From NCBI GenBank assembly GCA_001600695.1, contig BCKQ01000002.1, positions 620,001-684,000 of the forward strand: 64,000 nucleotides of DNA, in the 5' to 3' direction. How positions within the stretch are numbered: the stretch's first letter is position 1; each line of letters starts with the position of its first letter. The position numbers and the translations under genes are program-made. Below the pieces are notes generated by a model that saw nothing but the letters and a program-made list of their open reading frames with translations, ran no database searches and was not told where the DNA came from. Below are positions 1-11,032 of this stretch, one piece after another. This DNA comes from Ascoidea asiatica (taxonomy: Eukaryota; Ascomycota; Saccharomycetes; Ascoideales; Ascoideaceae).

Positions 1-200
1 CTTATAACCATCATTATTAATCCTTATAATTATTGTTATTATCAAAAATCCAAATATAATAAAGTCTAATTTTATTCAAACTTGTTTTCTCAATCAATAA
101 CTTTATCTCGATTAATAGAAAAGCAAAAAAAAAAAGGTTTCTATCAAAACTATATTTTTTTCAAAACTTTTTAGTCGGTCTATAGAATCTTTACTCTTCA

Positions 201-3200
201 ATGAAGACTGGTTCAAAATCCTCTTCTGGAGTTTCTTTCGAGCCGGGATATAATACTAATTTTTTTGAAGCCGAAGACTCTGGCTCCCAGGATACAGAAT
301 ATGTTGATAGTCCAGATCAAGATATTAAATCGGAGAAATCAAATCAAGAAGATTCATCAAGTGATCAAAAAACTATCAATGCAAAACCTCCGTCTTGTAA
401 GACTCACTTTCCTTTAAATTAGCTCTTTTTTGGTTGGATAATTTTGGCAACCTTTATTTCAATTATTTTTCTGTTTTTTGTCATATATGAACTTTTTACT
501 AATTTATTTCCATTGTAGCCGCTGGTAATAGCATATTAGAATATACATCAACAGCGCTAACTGATAGAACGGCGATGCCATTTAGTGCTTTTAAAACACC
601 AAATGTAACATCAGGAAGGTGGAGAGATATAAATAGAATAGCTGAGATTTATGGAGGTAAAACTTGTGAAAATGATGATGAAATAAATCAATTCTCCGAA
701 AAAGGTGTTTATGATACGTTTGAAAATTATCATGATCCTTATCCTTCATGGGGTAATTCTGAAGAAATACCAATATCTAGAAATGAAATTGAAAAAATAT
801 TTTCAACTATGGCTGAAATTTTCGGTTTTCAAGAAGATAATACAAAAAACATGTATGATCATTTATTAAGACTTCTAGATTCTAGAGCATCTAGAATGGA
901 TCCTGCTTTAGCTTTACAATCTTTACATGCCGATTATATTGGTGGCGTTAACTCAAATTTCAGAAAATGGTATTTTGCTGCGCAATTAGATATTGATGAT
1001 ACAATTGGATTTCAGAATACTAATTCAGATGGTTTATTAAAAAAACAATTTCTTCATCAAATCGAGGAAAATGATTCTACCAATTTTACTCTTGAACAAT
1101 CTCAAAAAAATTGGTCCATAAATATGAAACAATTATCTGCTAATGATTATATTATTCAATTATCATTATATCTACTATGTTGGGGAGAAGCAAATAATAT
1201 TAGATTTATGCCTGAGTGTCTTTGTTTCATTTTTAAATGTTGTAATGATTATTATTATTCTTTAGATCTTTCAGTTCCACCTCCAAAACCCTCAGTTCCA
1301 TTTCTTGATCATGCTATTACTCCTCTTTATAATTTTTATAGAGATCAAGCTTATGAATTGAATAATGGAAAATATGTACATTGTGATAAAGATCATGGAA
1401 AAATCATTGGTTATGATGATATAAATCAATTATTTTGGTACAGAAAAGGTCTTCAACGAATATTTTTAAAAAATAAATCAAAGCTAATGGAATTTAAATC
1501 TCATGAAAGATACTTACTACTTCCTGAGGTTAATTGGAAAAAAGCCTTTTATAAAACTTATAAAGAAACAAGAACTTGGTTTCATGTTTTAACAAATTTT
1601 AATAGAATTTGGATTATTCATGTTTCAGTCTATTGGTTTTATACTTCTCTCAATTCTCCTACATTATATACTAAAGGTTACCAGCAACAACTCAATAATC
1701 ATCCATTAACACAAGTGAAATTGACGGTTATGTCACTAGCTGGGGTATGGGCATGTTTAATAAATTTGATAGCTATTATTTGTGAATATAGTTTTGTTCC
1801 ACGAAAATGGCCTGGTGCAGAACCAATAATTGGAAGATTTATTTTTCTCTTTGCTCTTTTTTCTTTAAATCTTGCACCTACTATTTTCATTCTTAGATTT
1901 ATTCCTCTACATCGTCCCTCAGATATTGCTTTTGGGATATCAATTGCCCAATTTCTCGTCTCTATTTTTACTGTCTTATTTCTTTCTGTTATTCCTTTAG
2001 GATCTTTACTAGGTTCTTATCGTAGCAAACCAAAAAGAAGATATTGGCCTAATAAGGTTTTTACAGCTTCTGTTCATAAACTTCATGGAAAATCTGCTTT
2101 ATCATCATATGGTTTATGGATTGCAGTATTTTTAGCTAAATTTTTGGAATCTTATTTTTTTATGACCCTATCACTAAGAGATCCAATCAGAGAGTTAAGT
2201 ATAATGAAAATGACCGGATGTGTTGGAGATGTTTATTTTGGTAAAAAGCTTTGCATGTATCAGCCATATATTGTCATTGCTTTAATGTTTTTGACAGATT
2301 TGGTATTATTTTTTCTTGATACTTATCTTTGGTATATAATTTGGAACACTTTATTTTCTGTATGTCGTTCATTTTATATTGGTGTATCCATTTGGACTCC
2401 TTGGCGAAATATTTTTTCAAGATTACCAAAAAGAATATTTTCCAAAATTATTGCAACTGATGATCGAAATATAAAGCCAAAAGTTTTAGTTTCCCAAGTA
2501 TGGAACTCTATAGTAATTTCAATGTATAGAGAACATCTCTTATCATTGGAACATGTGCAAAAATTAATATATCAACAGGTTGTAACACCAGGTGCTGAAA
2601 ATGGAAACGTTTTAAAAGAACCAATCTTTTTTGTTTCTCAAGAAGATAAATCAGTCAAATCTTCATTATTTGATGCACATAATGAAGGTCAAAGGCGTAT
2701 TACTTTTTTTGCCCAATCTCTCTCAACACCAATGCGAGAGCCATGTTCTACAGATTCTATGCCAACTTTCACGGTATTAGTTCCTCATTATTCTGAGAAA
2801 ATCACTTTGACTTTAAGAGAAATTATAAGAGAAGAAGATCAATATTCTCACGTAACACTTTTAGAATATTTAAAGCAGCTTCACCCCTTAGAATGGTCTT
2901 GTTTTGTTAGGGATACTAAAATGTTGGCTGAAGAAATTGGTGATCATAGTGCTGATGAAGCAAGTACTGCCAAACAAATTTATGACGATTTACCTTATTA
3001 TTGTGTTGGTTTTAAGTCAGCAACTCCAGAATATATTTTAAGAACCCGGATTTGGGCTTCTTTAAGATCACAAACATTATATCGCACGATTTCAGGTTTT
3101 ATGAACTACTCTAGAGCAATAAAGCTTCTATATGATGTTGAAAATCCAAATTTAGAGGAATTCAATAATGATGAAAGACTCAAACTTGAAAAAGCTGCAG

Positions 3201-5803
3201 TTATGGCTCTAAGAAAATTTCGAATAGTTGTATCAATGCAACGTATGAAAGATTTCAATGAGGATGAACAAGAAAACAGAGAATTTTTACTGAGAGCCTA
3301 CCCTGAACTTCAAATTGCCTTTCTCGAGGAAGAAATAACAGAATCAGGTGAAAAAATATATTATTCCTCATTAATTGATGGAAGTTGTTCGATTTTACAA
3401 AATAGTCAGAGAAAATCAAAGTATAGAATTAGACTTTCTGGAAATCCTATTTTAGGTGATGGAAAAAGTGATAATCAAAATCACGCCCTAATTTTCTGTA
3501 GAGGAGAATATATTCAGCTAGTTGATGCTAACCAAGACAATTACTTAGAAGAATGCTTGAAGATACGAAGTGTGCTAGCAGAATTTGAGGAATATACCAT
3601 GCCTCCTGATCTTTATCCTCTTGATAACTCTTTGTCGCAGGTAGACCCTGTAGCTATTATTGGAACGCGAGAGTACATTTTTTCGGAAAACATTGGTATA
3701 CTTGGTGATGTTGCAGCTGGAAAAGAGCAAACATTTGGCACTTTATTTGCCAGAACATTGGCCCAAATTGGAGGGAAGCTTCATTATGGTCATCCTGATT
3801 TTTTAAATGGTGCATTTGTTACAACTAGAGGTGGAGTTTCCAAGGCTCAGAAAGGTTTACACCTTAATGAAGATATTTATGCTGGGATTAATTCGATGGT
3901 TAGAGGTGGAAGAATTAAACATTGTGAATATATGCAGTGTGGTAAAGGTCGAGATCTTGGTTTTGGATCAATTTTAAACTTCACTACTAAGATTGGAGCT
4001 GGAATGGGTGAACAGATGCTTTCAAGAGAGTATTTTTATCTAGGTAGTCAATTGCCTTTAGATCGTTTCCTATCATTTTATTATGCACATCCTGGCTTTC
4101 ATTTGAATAATGTGTTTATTGTTTTATCAGTAAGATTGTTTTTGATCGTTGCAGTTAATTTAGCAGCCTTAACTCATGAAAGTGTTATCTGCGAATATGA
4201 TAGAAACAGGCCTATCACAGATCCACACAAACCAACTGGATGCTATAACTTGATTCCTGTAATAGAATGGCTTCAAAGGTGTATATTATCAATTTTTATC
4301 GTTTTTTCAATTTCATTTGTGCCTCTAATGGTTCAAGAATTAACAGAGCGTGGTGTTTGGAAAGCTTTAACGAGATTGGGTAAGCATTTTGCTTCATTTT
4401 CTCCCTGTTTTGAAGTTTTTGTTTGTAAGATATATGCTCAGTCCCTTGTAAATGATCTTTCAGTAGGAGGTGCTCGTTATATTGCAACAGGTAGAGGTTT
4501 TGCAACCATAAGGGTTCCTTTTGCAACATTGTACACCAGGTTTGCAACCGAAAGTTTGTATTTTGGTGCTTCCGCTCTTTTGATATTAATTTTCTGTTCC
4601 ATTGCAATGTGGAAAGTTGCTCTTCTATGGTTCTGGATAACGATTGCTTCCTTATGTATTGCCCCTTTTTTGTATAACCCAAATCAATTCTCATATATTG
4701 ATTTTTTCTTAGATTATAAAAACTATTTGAAGTGGTTATCAAGTGGAAATACCAGAAAAAGTAAAGTTTCATGGATTAATTATGTACGCACAATAAGAAC
4801 TCAAATAACTGGCTCAAAAAGAAAAAATCTTGGAAATCCTGGTGATAATCTAGCGTCTGATTTCCGAAAGCCATCAATTACCAATTTATTTTTTTCTCAA
4901 ATTTGCTCCAGAGTATTTTTCACAGCTTGTCTTTTATTTGCATACTTTTTTACTAACTCTCAAAATGGTTCAAGAAGCGGAAGGCCTGGAAACGTTTTAT
5001 TGAGAATTATATTTTGTTCTTTTGGGCCTATAGTGCTGAATATGATTGTTCTTTTGGCTTTATTTTTGGTTTCTTGTTTTTTTGGCCCACTATTAACTTG
5101 CTGTTGTAATAATACCCCATCTGCAATTGCAACATTTGCACATGCATTTTCGGTTATCAATCATGTAATATTTTTTGAGATATTATGGTTTTGTCAAAAC
5201 TGGGATTTCACTCCTACTGTTCTTGGATTAAGTGTTTGTATTATGGTTCAAAGTCTATTTTTCAAAATTATTATTTCTGTATTTTTAACTAGAGAGATGA
5301 ATCATGATAGAAGCAATCGTGCTTGGTGGTCTGGAAAATGGGTTACAGCGGAGCTCGGGTGGAATATTATAACACAACCAATCCGCGAGTATCTTTGCAA
5401 AATTATTGAAATGAGTATTTTTGCTGGAGATTTTATTTTAGGTCATTTTTTATTATTTGTTCAAATACCCTTAATTATTATTCCATATATTGATAGATGC
5501 CATTCAATAATGTTGTTTTGGCTAAAGCCAAGTCGCCAGCTTCGTCCTCAGATTCTCTCTTCCAGAAAAAGACGAAGAGTTTCAATAACAGTACAACTCT
5601 ACACTTTTATATTTTTGATCATTTTTTCATTTTTTGTTTTAGCTTTTCTCATACCAACATTTTTCAAGATATTTGATTTAAATGATGTTAAAGAAATTCT
5701 ACCGGATATTTTACAAGAGATAATCCAGCCAGCTTCCCAAGGTATATTAGTCAACAGGAAAGGATTAAAAGGGTATAAATTGATGATGAAACACCAGCAG
5801 TAA
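201..5803 (+). CDS. FKS-family 1,3-beta-glucan synthase catalytic subunit (two exons)
   Basis: This gene should make cell-wall beta-1,3-glucan from UDP-glucose at the plasma membrane (GT48 family). I read it as join(201..396, 519..5803), 1826 aa. The ATG at 201 opens a 65-codon exon that ends at a GTAAGA donor, and the downstream frame is open through the inner ATG at 575. Family blocks are visible: GDGKSDNQNHALIF, ANQDNYLEECLKIRSVLAEF, TRGGVSKAQKGLHLNEDIY and IATGRGFAT, plus two groups of membrane helices around the cytosolic catalytic region. The echinocandin hot spot 1 region reads FMTLSLRDP (about residues 613-621). The hot spot 2 region reads EWLQRCIL (about 1315-1322), where Fks1 has DW(V/I)RRYTL. 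The protein is slightly shorter than Fks1 and may be an FKS3-like or extra paralogue. The family is certain; the orthology is not, so I give no symbol. Confidence 0.95.
397..518 (+). other. Spliceosomal intron in the FKS-family gene
   Basis: The donor is GTAAGA at 397-402, the branch site TACTAAT at 497-503, and the acceptor TTGTAG ends at 518. Removing 122 nt joins codon 65 to an 18-codon in-frame stretch that leads into the ATG at 575. Without splicing, the first exon would stop at 420-422. Confidence 0.88.
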
Positions 5804-6029
5804 TATTTAGAAACCAAAAACGTTTTGCTAAACAAATTACATAAGTAAACGAATTTTTAAATACATTTGTTACTTTAAGAAAAAAAAAATTGAGTACAAA
5901 AATGTAGAAATCATTTATTAAATATATTTTTCGTAAGCCATTAACATTTAATTCAAAACAAAAAGATAAAAGTGAGAAAAGAAAGATTGATTATATATTG
6001 ATGAACGTTATTTGACTTTAAATGCCAAA

Positions 6030-7451
6030 CTAATATTCACTTAGATATTTATTTAAAGTATCTCTTTTTTGAACGTTTTCAAATTTGAAGGATGCAGCCA
6101 TTTCGTCTAATTCGCCAAGGGACAAATCTTTGAAATAGCTAGCAAATTCCCAAGTTAAATATTGACTTAACAATAATTCTCTTAAAACTCTGTCAGTATA
6201 AGTATTAATTCCAAAAAATTTTGGATATAATGCATTATGAAATTGTTCTGGAATAACTTCTCTAAAATGATCTTTGACTTTTGTATATAATTTTTCAACT
6301 TCTGGATCAGCATCTCTTCCCCATTTATCAATACCGAGAGCTTTCTTTTTTGCAAACCATTTACCTAAAACTTGGAAATATTTTGATTTTGGATCAACAA
6401 AAGTAATTGCTTGGTAACCAATATCTTTATATAACCAAATTGACCAACCAATTGGTGTTTGAGAACCATCAGGATTTCCTTTTTTATAAATATTTAATTG
6501 TTCTTTTAAGACATTAAATCTAATTTCATTTGTTTCTTCAGGATGAGGATCATTTCTTACTTCACTAGAATAAACAGGTCCAAATTCACCATTCCAAACA
6601 GGAACCTTATTTTTTTTCATATATTGAATTTTTCTCTCATAAGATCTTAAAATTTTAGATTTCTGAAATTCAGTTCCTTTATATTCATCAATACCTGGGA
6701 ATCCATAATTTGTATAATCATGAATTGCATAAACAGTATTTGGGAATGGTTTTTCTGGGAATTGAGTGAAATCCATTGCATAAGTATTAGCATCAAGGAA
6801 AAACATATGTTTTGGATCAACTTTTCTAACTTCTTTTTCAACTCTTGTGTAAAAATCAACTAATCTATAATGTTTTGAATCAGCTGGTTCATTTAAAGGA
6901 TTATAACCTGCAATCCATTTATTATCTTTATAATGATCAGCAATTTTAACCCATAAATTAAGCATAGCATCTTGAAAATATTTAAAAGTCCAAAACATAG
7001 CTTTATGAATACCAGAATCAGAATGCCAATCTTGATTTTGACCACCTGGAACAGCATGAAGATCTAATACAACATAAATTCCATTTTTAGAACAAATATC
7101 AACAACTCTATCTAATAATTGAAAACCTTTTGGTTTAATTGTAAAAAGATCTTCATCATCAACGAAATGACGATAATTAAATGGAACTCTTAAACAATTG
7201 AAATTTAAACTTTTAAAAAATTTAGCATCTTCATCCATCCAAAAATATTCATAAAATTTATCAAAAAAATGATCAAATTTTTCTTGACCTAAAACTTTTA
7301 ATAAAGCTTCTTTCATTTCATGTTCTTGACCAGGATATCCAGTAATGAAATTTTCCATATTCAAATGACCACCGATTGCAGCACCTTTTAAAATAACTGG
7401 TTCATCATTGTCATCGACAATGTTTGTTCCTTTAACTTTTAAAAAACTCAT
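6030..7451 (-). CDS. Intracellular glycoside hydrolase family 5 protein (YBR056W-like)
   Basis: A 473-aa (beta/alpha)8 GH5 enzyme that resembles exo-beta-1,3-glucanases but has no signal peptide, so it is probably cytosolic, like the poorly characterised S. cerevisiae YBR056W. The acid/base glutamate is in NPLNEPAD (E188) and the nucleophile glutamate is in WNGEFGP (E289). Other family landmarks are LRVPFNYRHF near residue 88, VVLDLHAVPGGQNQ near 128 and IHDYTNYGFPG near 243. All catalytic residues I can check are present. The start is the first ATG, directly downstream (on this strand) of a TAA microsatellite at 7461-7499. The gene converges on the FKS gene with a 226-bp gap. The substrate cannot be told from the sequence. 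Confidence 0.85.
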   Translation of the reverse strand: MSFLKVKGTNIVDDNDEPVILKGAAIGGHLNMENFITGYPGQEHEMKEALLKVLGQEKFDHFFDKFYEYFWMDEDAKFFKSLNFNCLRVPFNYRHFVDDEDLFTIKPKGFQLLDRVVDICSKNGIYVVLDLHAVPGGQNQDWHSDSGIHKAMFWTFKYFQDAMLNLWVKIADHYKDNKWIAGYNPLNEPADSKHYRLVDFYTRVEKEVRKVDPKHMFFLDANTYAMDFTQFPEKPFPNTVYAIHDYTNYGFPGIDEYKGTEFQKSKILRSYERKIQYMKKNKVPVWNGEFGPVYSSEVRNDPHPEETNEIRFNVLKEQLNIYKKGNPDGSQTPIGWSIWLYKDIGYQAITFVDPKSKYFQVLGKWFAKKKALGIDKWGRDADPEVEKLYTKVKDHFREVIPEQFHNALYPKFFGINTYTDRVLRELLLSQYLTWEFASYFKDLSLGELDEMAASFKFENVQKRDTLNKYLSEY

Positions 7452-7459
7452 GATTTTCG

Positions 7460-7498
<39 letters not shown>

Positions 7499-7877
7499 GT
7501 AAAAATAAACAGTAAAATTAAGCTAAGAGATAATTTTAATTAAAGTATTTAATTTTCTTTTTGAAAACAAGCAAATATTACTAAGAAAATTAATTTAAAT
7601 TGAATTGTATGAAAAATACTAAAAAAGAAAAAAAGGGAAAACAAAAGCATTTCTAAATAATAGAAAAATCAAGCCATTATATAATAATTTCAAAAAAATC
7701 TTGGATAATTAAAATCAATTATTTTAATAATTGAAGGAAGTTGAAGACAAAGAGAGAGGGGGGTTTCGGTAATAATCTCTTTCCAAGAGAATAATTGAAA
7801 TATTTAACATTTTGTTGAATATAATTACCTGAAATAGATGAAAAAATCGATAATCATTATTAAATTAAAGGACTAAA

Positions 7878-8006
7878 ATGACTGAACTTAAGTTTCCAAT
7901 TGCAAGAGATAAACTTGACGTTATTTCTTTGTCCCCGGATTTTGAAGCATCTCCTCAAAATTACAAAATTTACCAAAAAAGTCAAAACGGCAATCAGCAA
8001 GAGTGA
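7878..8006 (+). other. Short ORF of 42 codons, possible small gene or relic
   Basis: The ATG at 7878 opens 42 codons (beginning MTELKFPIARDKLDVISL) that end in TGA at 8004-8006, inside the GH5 upstream region. The composition is balanced and protein-like, unlike the low-complexity translations usual in this AT-rich DNA, and the codons are richer in G and C than those of the neighbouring genes. I recognise no homologue. It could be a micro-gene, a first exon, a decayed fragment or chance. Confidence 0.25.
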
Positions 8007-8012
8007 CCCCAT

Positions 8013-8055
8013 CCAGGGGTTAAGCGCAGAGGTTCCAGGGGTTGTGCCAGGGGTT
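8013..8055 (+). promoter_or_regulatory. Cluster of three CCAGGGGTT motifs (STRE-like)
   Basis: CCAGGGGTT occurs perfectly at 8013-8021, 8035-8043 and 8047-8055, followed by TTGGGGTTT at about 8061. Each copy contains AGGGG, the core of the stress-response element bound by Msn2/Msn4-type zinc-finger factors. The cluster lies about 0.6 kb upstream of the GH5 start. The motif match is direct; a stress-response role is inference. Confidence 0.5.
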
Positions 8056-8131
8056 TGTCTTTGGGGTTTACTGCTCTTTCGTTTATCGCCTCAACTCCCC
8101 GAAAAACAGCTTCACATTTGGCCGAAGAGCT

Positions 8132-8151
8132 CCATCGAGCTTTATCGATGG
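8132..8151. repeat. Inverted repeat (hairpin) in a GC-rich patch
   Basis: CCATCGA (8132-8138) and TCGATGG (8145-8151) form a perfect 7-bp stem around a 6-nt loop. It could be a palindromic protein-binding site or a local RNA hairpin. Confidence 0.5.
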
Positions 8152-8502
8152 GAAGGGTTTGAGAGCTCTGACGTAAGGCTGATTTAGAATAATGAAATAT
8201 TCAAATATGTTTGAAAGCTTTGGCTATCGAGCAAAAGAATTGCATTGATAATAATGTAGGAACAGCTGAGTCAATTTTTTTAGGTTTGTTGAAATTTTAC
8301 CTAAAAAATATGTAGGAGGAATATTCCAGAAAAGACAACATTATATGTATTTACAAAAAAAATTGGTTTAAGAAGTAAGTGAAAAAAAGAGCAGAATTGA
8401 AAACTATAAAATACAAAAAATATAATCCCTTTTGATAAAAAAATAAATGCGCAGATAAGCAGTCAGATAAAAACAAGAAAAAATCAGAAAACAAAAGCAC
8501 TT

Positions 8503-9828
8503 TTAAACTCTACTAAGACCATGTCTATGTAAATGAGCCTCAGTTTCTCTTGAACCTCCATCATAAACATCACTTGGATCAAAGTATATATCAGAATATT
8601 CCTGTTCTTGATGAGTTTCATCTGGATTATAACTAGAGTCATTTATATCATGTTCATGAAACAAATTATTGGGATCACTTGTATCATGGTCATCTACATC
8701 ACTACTAGAATTACAATCCTCAAAGCCTTCCCATTCGGAATTGTTCTGATTTTCATTTGGATTTTCAGAATCTGAGCTAGAATCATTATGAATAATAGAT
8801 TGACCTGTTGAAGTTGATATTTCTCTGAAATTTCCTGGAATTAAATGCTCAAAATTACCTCCATCATCATTACTATTATTATCTTCATCACTCTGACTAT
8901 CTTCGTCATCATTGGCATTATTGGCATGAAAATTATTTGAAGTTTCTTCATCGCTGGATTCAAAAATTCTAGCATTTAGATTATGTAAACGACGAATAGG
9001 AGCATCAATATTTAAATCTGATGAATTCTCATCATCTGAATCAGGTAGTTCATCTTGAGATAAATGATTATCTGAAACAATAAATGAGTTTTCAGACTCA
9101 TCATCGCCATCTTCCCCATCATCTCTTCCTTCCAATTCAAACACACTGTCATCATCATTTTCATCATCATCAATGTTAGGAATTCTAGCTATACCATTAT
9201 AAAAAGAATTCATATCTATTTCAGAGTTGTCCATGGGAAAAGAAATAACCTCGTCACTATCATCATCTGTAACCAATCTTCTATTACAATGTGAACATTT
9301 GTAAGCAAATCCTTCTATTTCAAAAGAGCAAGCAGAACATCTTCTAACATCATCATCGGAGTCATAAACTATTTGAGCAGTTGAAGTCTTTTTGAAAATC
9401 TGATCAAATAATATTTTATTCTTAGAATCATGTTCATAAATTTTAGCTTTTTCTTTTAAACGATTAACTTCAGGAATACAATTTTCATTTATTTCAACTG
9501 AAGTTTCGAGAAAACATTTGATAATGTTACTTAAACCAAAATTTAATATAGGTTGTACTTTGATTATTTGTCGACATGTTGGACAAGTAATTTTTTTCTT
9601 GATAAGATTACTTGCATCTTCATTTGAATCATTTATAGTAGAAAACCAATGTTTTAGACAAGAATAGCATACTGAATGACCACAAGGACTTAAAATCATT
9701 GGTATTATCATTATTTCAGAACAAATGCAACATTCTAATGAATCCCAAAGTGATTTTATTAAAAGAGTTGCAGGGCTTGAAGAAGCACATAATACCCCTT
9801 CAATTGAAACAGATTCATCATTTCCCAT
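8503..9828 (-). CDS. PSH1: RING-finger E3 ubiquitin ligase, PSH1-like
   Basis: This 441-aa protein is likely the E3 ligase that targets mislocalised centromeric histone H3 (Cse4/CENP-A) for degradation. An N-terminal RING is visible: C33-x2-C36, C49-G-H51, C54-x2-C57, then CPTC at 82-85. A second zinc site follows (C164-x2-C167 and C178-x2-C181), just after a segment resembling Psh1 (ILFDQIFKK, then an acidic DSDDD). The C-terminal 250 residues are very acidic and rich in D, E, S and N, fitting a histone- or chaperone-binding tail, with S-D/E-rich stretches suitable for CK2. The length is close to S. cerevisiae Psh1 (406 aa). The gene is transcribed divergently from ALO1. Confidence 0.78.
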   Translation of the reverse strand: MGNDESVSIEGVLCASSSPATLLIKSLWDSLECCICSEIMIIPMILSPCGHSVCYSCLKHWFSTINDSNEDASNLIKKKITCPTCRQIIKVQPILNFGLSNIIKCFLETSVEINENCIPEVNRLKEKAKIYEHDSKNKILFDQIFKKTSTAQIVYDSDDDVRRCSACSFEIEGFAYKCSHCNRRLVTDDDSDEVISFPMDNSEIDMNSFYNGIARIPNIDDDENDDDSVFELEGRDDGEDGDDESENSFIVSDNHLSQDELPDSDDENSSDLNIDAPIRRLHNLNARIFESSDEETSNNFHANNANDDEDSQSDEDNNSNDDGGNFEHLIPGNFREISTSTGQSIIHNDSSSDSENPNENQNNSEWEGFEDCNSSSDVDDHDTSDPNNLFHEHDINDSSYNPDETHQEQEYSDIYFDPSDVYDGGSRETEAHLHRHGLSRV

Positions 9829-11032
9829 ATTTTATAATTTTGATATATCTTTGTATATTAGAAGACGAAAAATAATAGCTTATTTAATAATTTCTATTTG
9901 ATTTATAAAAACTTTTGTATACTGTATAATATTTTAATTTATTATCAATATTGAAAATTGGCACCTAAAGTCAGAATCAAATCATTAGAATTACCGTGTA
10001 TAATTACGGGTTATGCGTGACAGACTTCGAAGTGGGAGGAAGCATAGCCTGGCACAATATTAACTTTCAGTTTTGCGCTGCAAGAAAGTCGGTTTTAAAG
10101 CCCTTATTTAGTATTTTTTTAGTCGTAAATTAGAAGAATAAGTCGGAATAAATTCCAAAGTTCATGAATTCCGACTCTATTTATAACCATGTGTAAAAAG
10201 GCATTACCGCGTGTCTTTCCAAGATTGGTTTTCGGGTCAGTTGAGAATTACGGGTCGCGGATGGGAAGCGTTTTCATGCAACCGAAAAAGGCTAGATTAC
10301 TACACTCCGTCGTACGGTAATAGATGGAACCTATTTAAGCGTGGCGGTGCTGGTGGCGAGGATTTCCACCTCTCAATTCTTCCGCCACTAGGATGAAAAA
10401 TACCGGTGAAGCTAACCGTAGCCCTAGCAGCACCAATAATTCAATCCATTGTCTAAACACGAAAATACAGAGAAAATAGAGGTGGTACAGCACCAGTCTT
10501 TTCAGATCTGGCCATAGAGATTTAATCTTTACTTCGCAAATTCTCAATCGTCAAATCTGATGATATTTTAATCAATAGATGCTTATGAGAACTCTTTCAT
10601 AAAAATCATAGTCAGGCTGAAATTAAATCATATCATCCTAAGAAAAGATATTTATTTGAGATTATTTTTCTATCCCTACATCTAAGAGCAAATTGTTTAT
10701 CAATTTGTTTTTAATCTTTTTCTTTCATATCATTTCAATTTCTCTTTCAGCAGAATTTGATAGAGCAAAGACTTACTAATATATTATATCGCATCTTTAT
10801 ATTCAAAATAAAAGTGTTTTTTTATAGTGATTTTAAATATTCTATATTCAATATTCTTATTTTAAAGCTAAATAAATTTGTATACTATTTGCTTTTAGAA
10901 ATTGTTTTTTTCTTTTTCTAAAGCTCAATATTTTTATTTGTATTTTTATTTTTTTGAAAAATATTGAAATAAACCTACTAATAATTAATCAATAATATTT
11001 TAAAAAAAAATAATCAAAGTTTAAAAGTAATA
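9829..11032. other. Divergent intergenic region (PSH1 / ALO1) with GC-rich island
   Basis: This 1.2-kb divergent promoter region has AT-rich flanks around a GC-richer core at about 10000-10540 (30 of 60 bases are G or C in 10321-10380). The core holds a strong inverted repeat at 10141-10176, a CCG-N5-CGG palindrome at 10307-10317 and several short mutually complementary segments. The short ORFs here look like chance. It may be a promoter island or contain an unannotated structured RNA; I could not match it to a known RNA. Confidence 0.6.
10141..10176. repeat. Inverted repeat AGTCGGAAT ... ATTCCGACT
   Basis: Perfect 9-bp arms at 10141-10149 and 10168-10176 are separated by 18 nt. The repeat sits inside the GC-rich island between PSH1 and ALO1. 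It could be a binding site for a dimeric factor or a transcript hairpin. Confidence 0.6.

Larger units (their letters stand above)
7452..8502. other. Gene-free promoter region upstream of the GH5 gene
   Basis: This 1.05-kb stretch lies upstream of the GH5 gene and beyond the 3' end of the PSH1-like gene. It holds a (TAA)n tract at 7461-7499 next to the GH5 start, an AGGGGGG run near 7757, a 42-codon ORF at 7878-8006, a GC-rich patch at about 7990-8190 (33 of 60 bases are G or C in 8011-8070), and a short hairpin at 8132-8151. No long ORF looks real. Confidence 0.6.

Noticed and set aside
10211-10396. 61-codon ORF in the PSH1/ALO1 island
   Set aside because: Short, in a structured GC patch, with no homology I can recognise.
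10084-10470. Possible RNase P or MRP RNA (GAAAGTC and ACAGAGA words)
   Set aside because: Only two short words fit. I could not build the P4 helix or other conserved regions, so I do not call an RNA gene.
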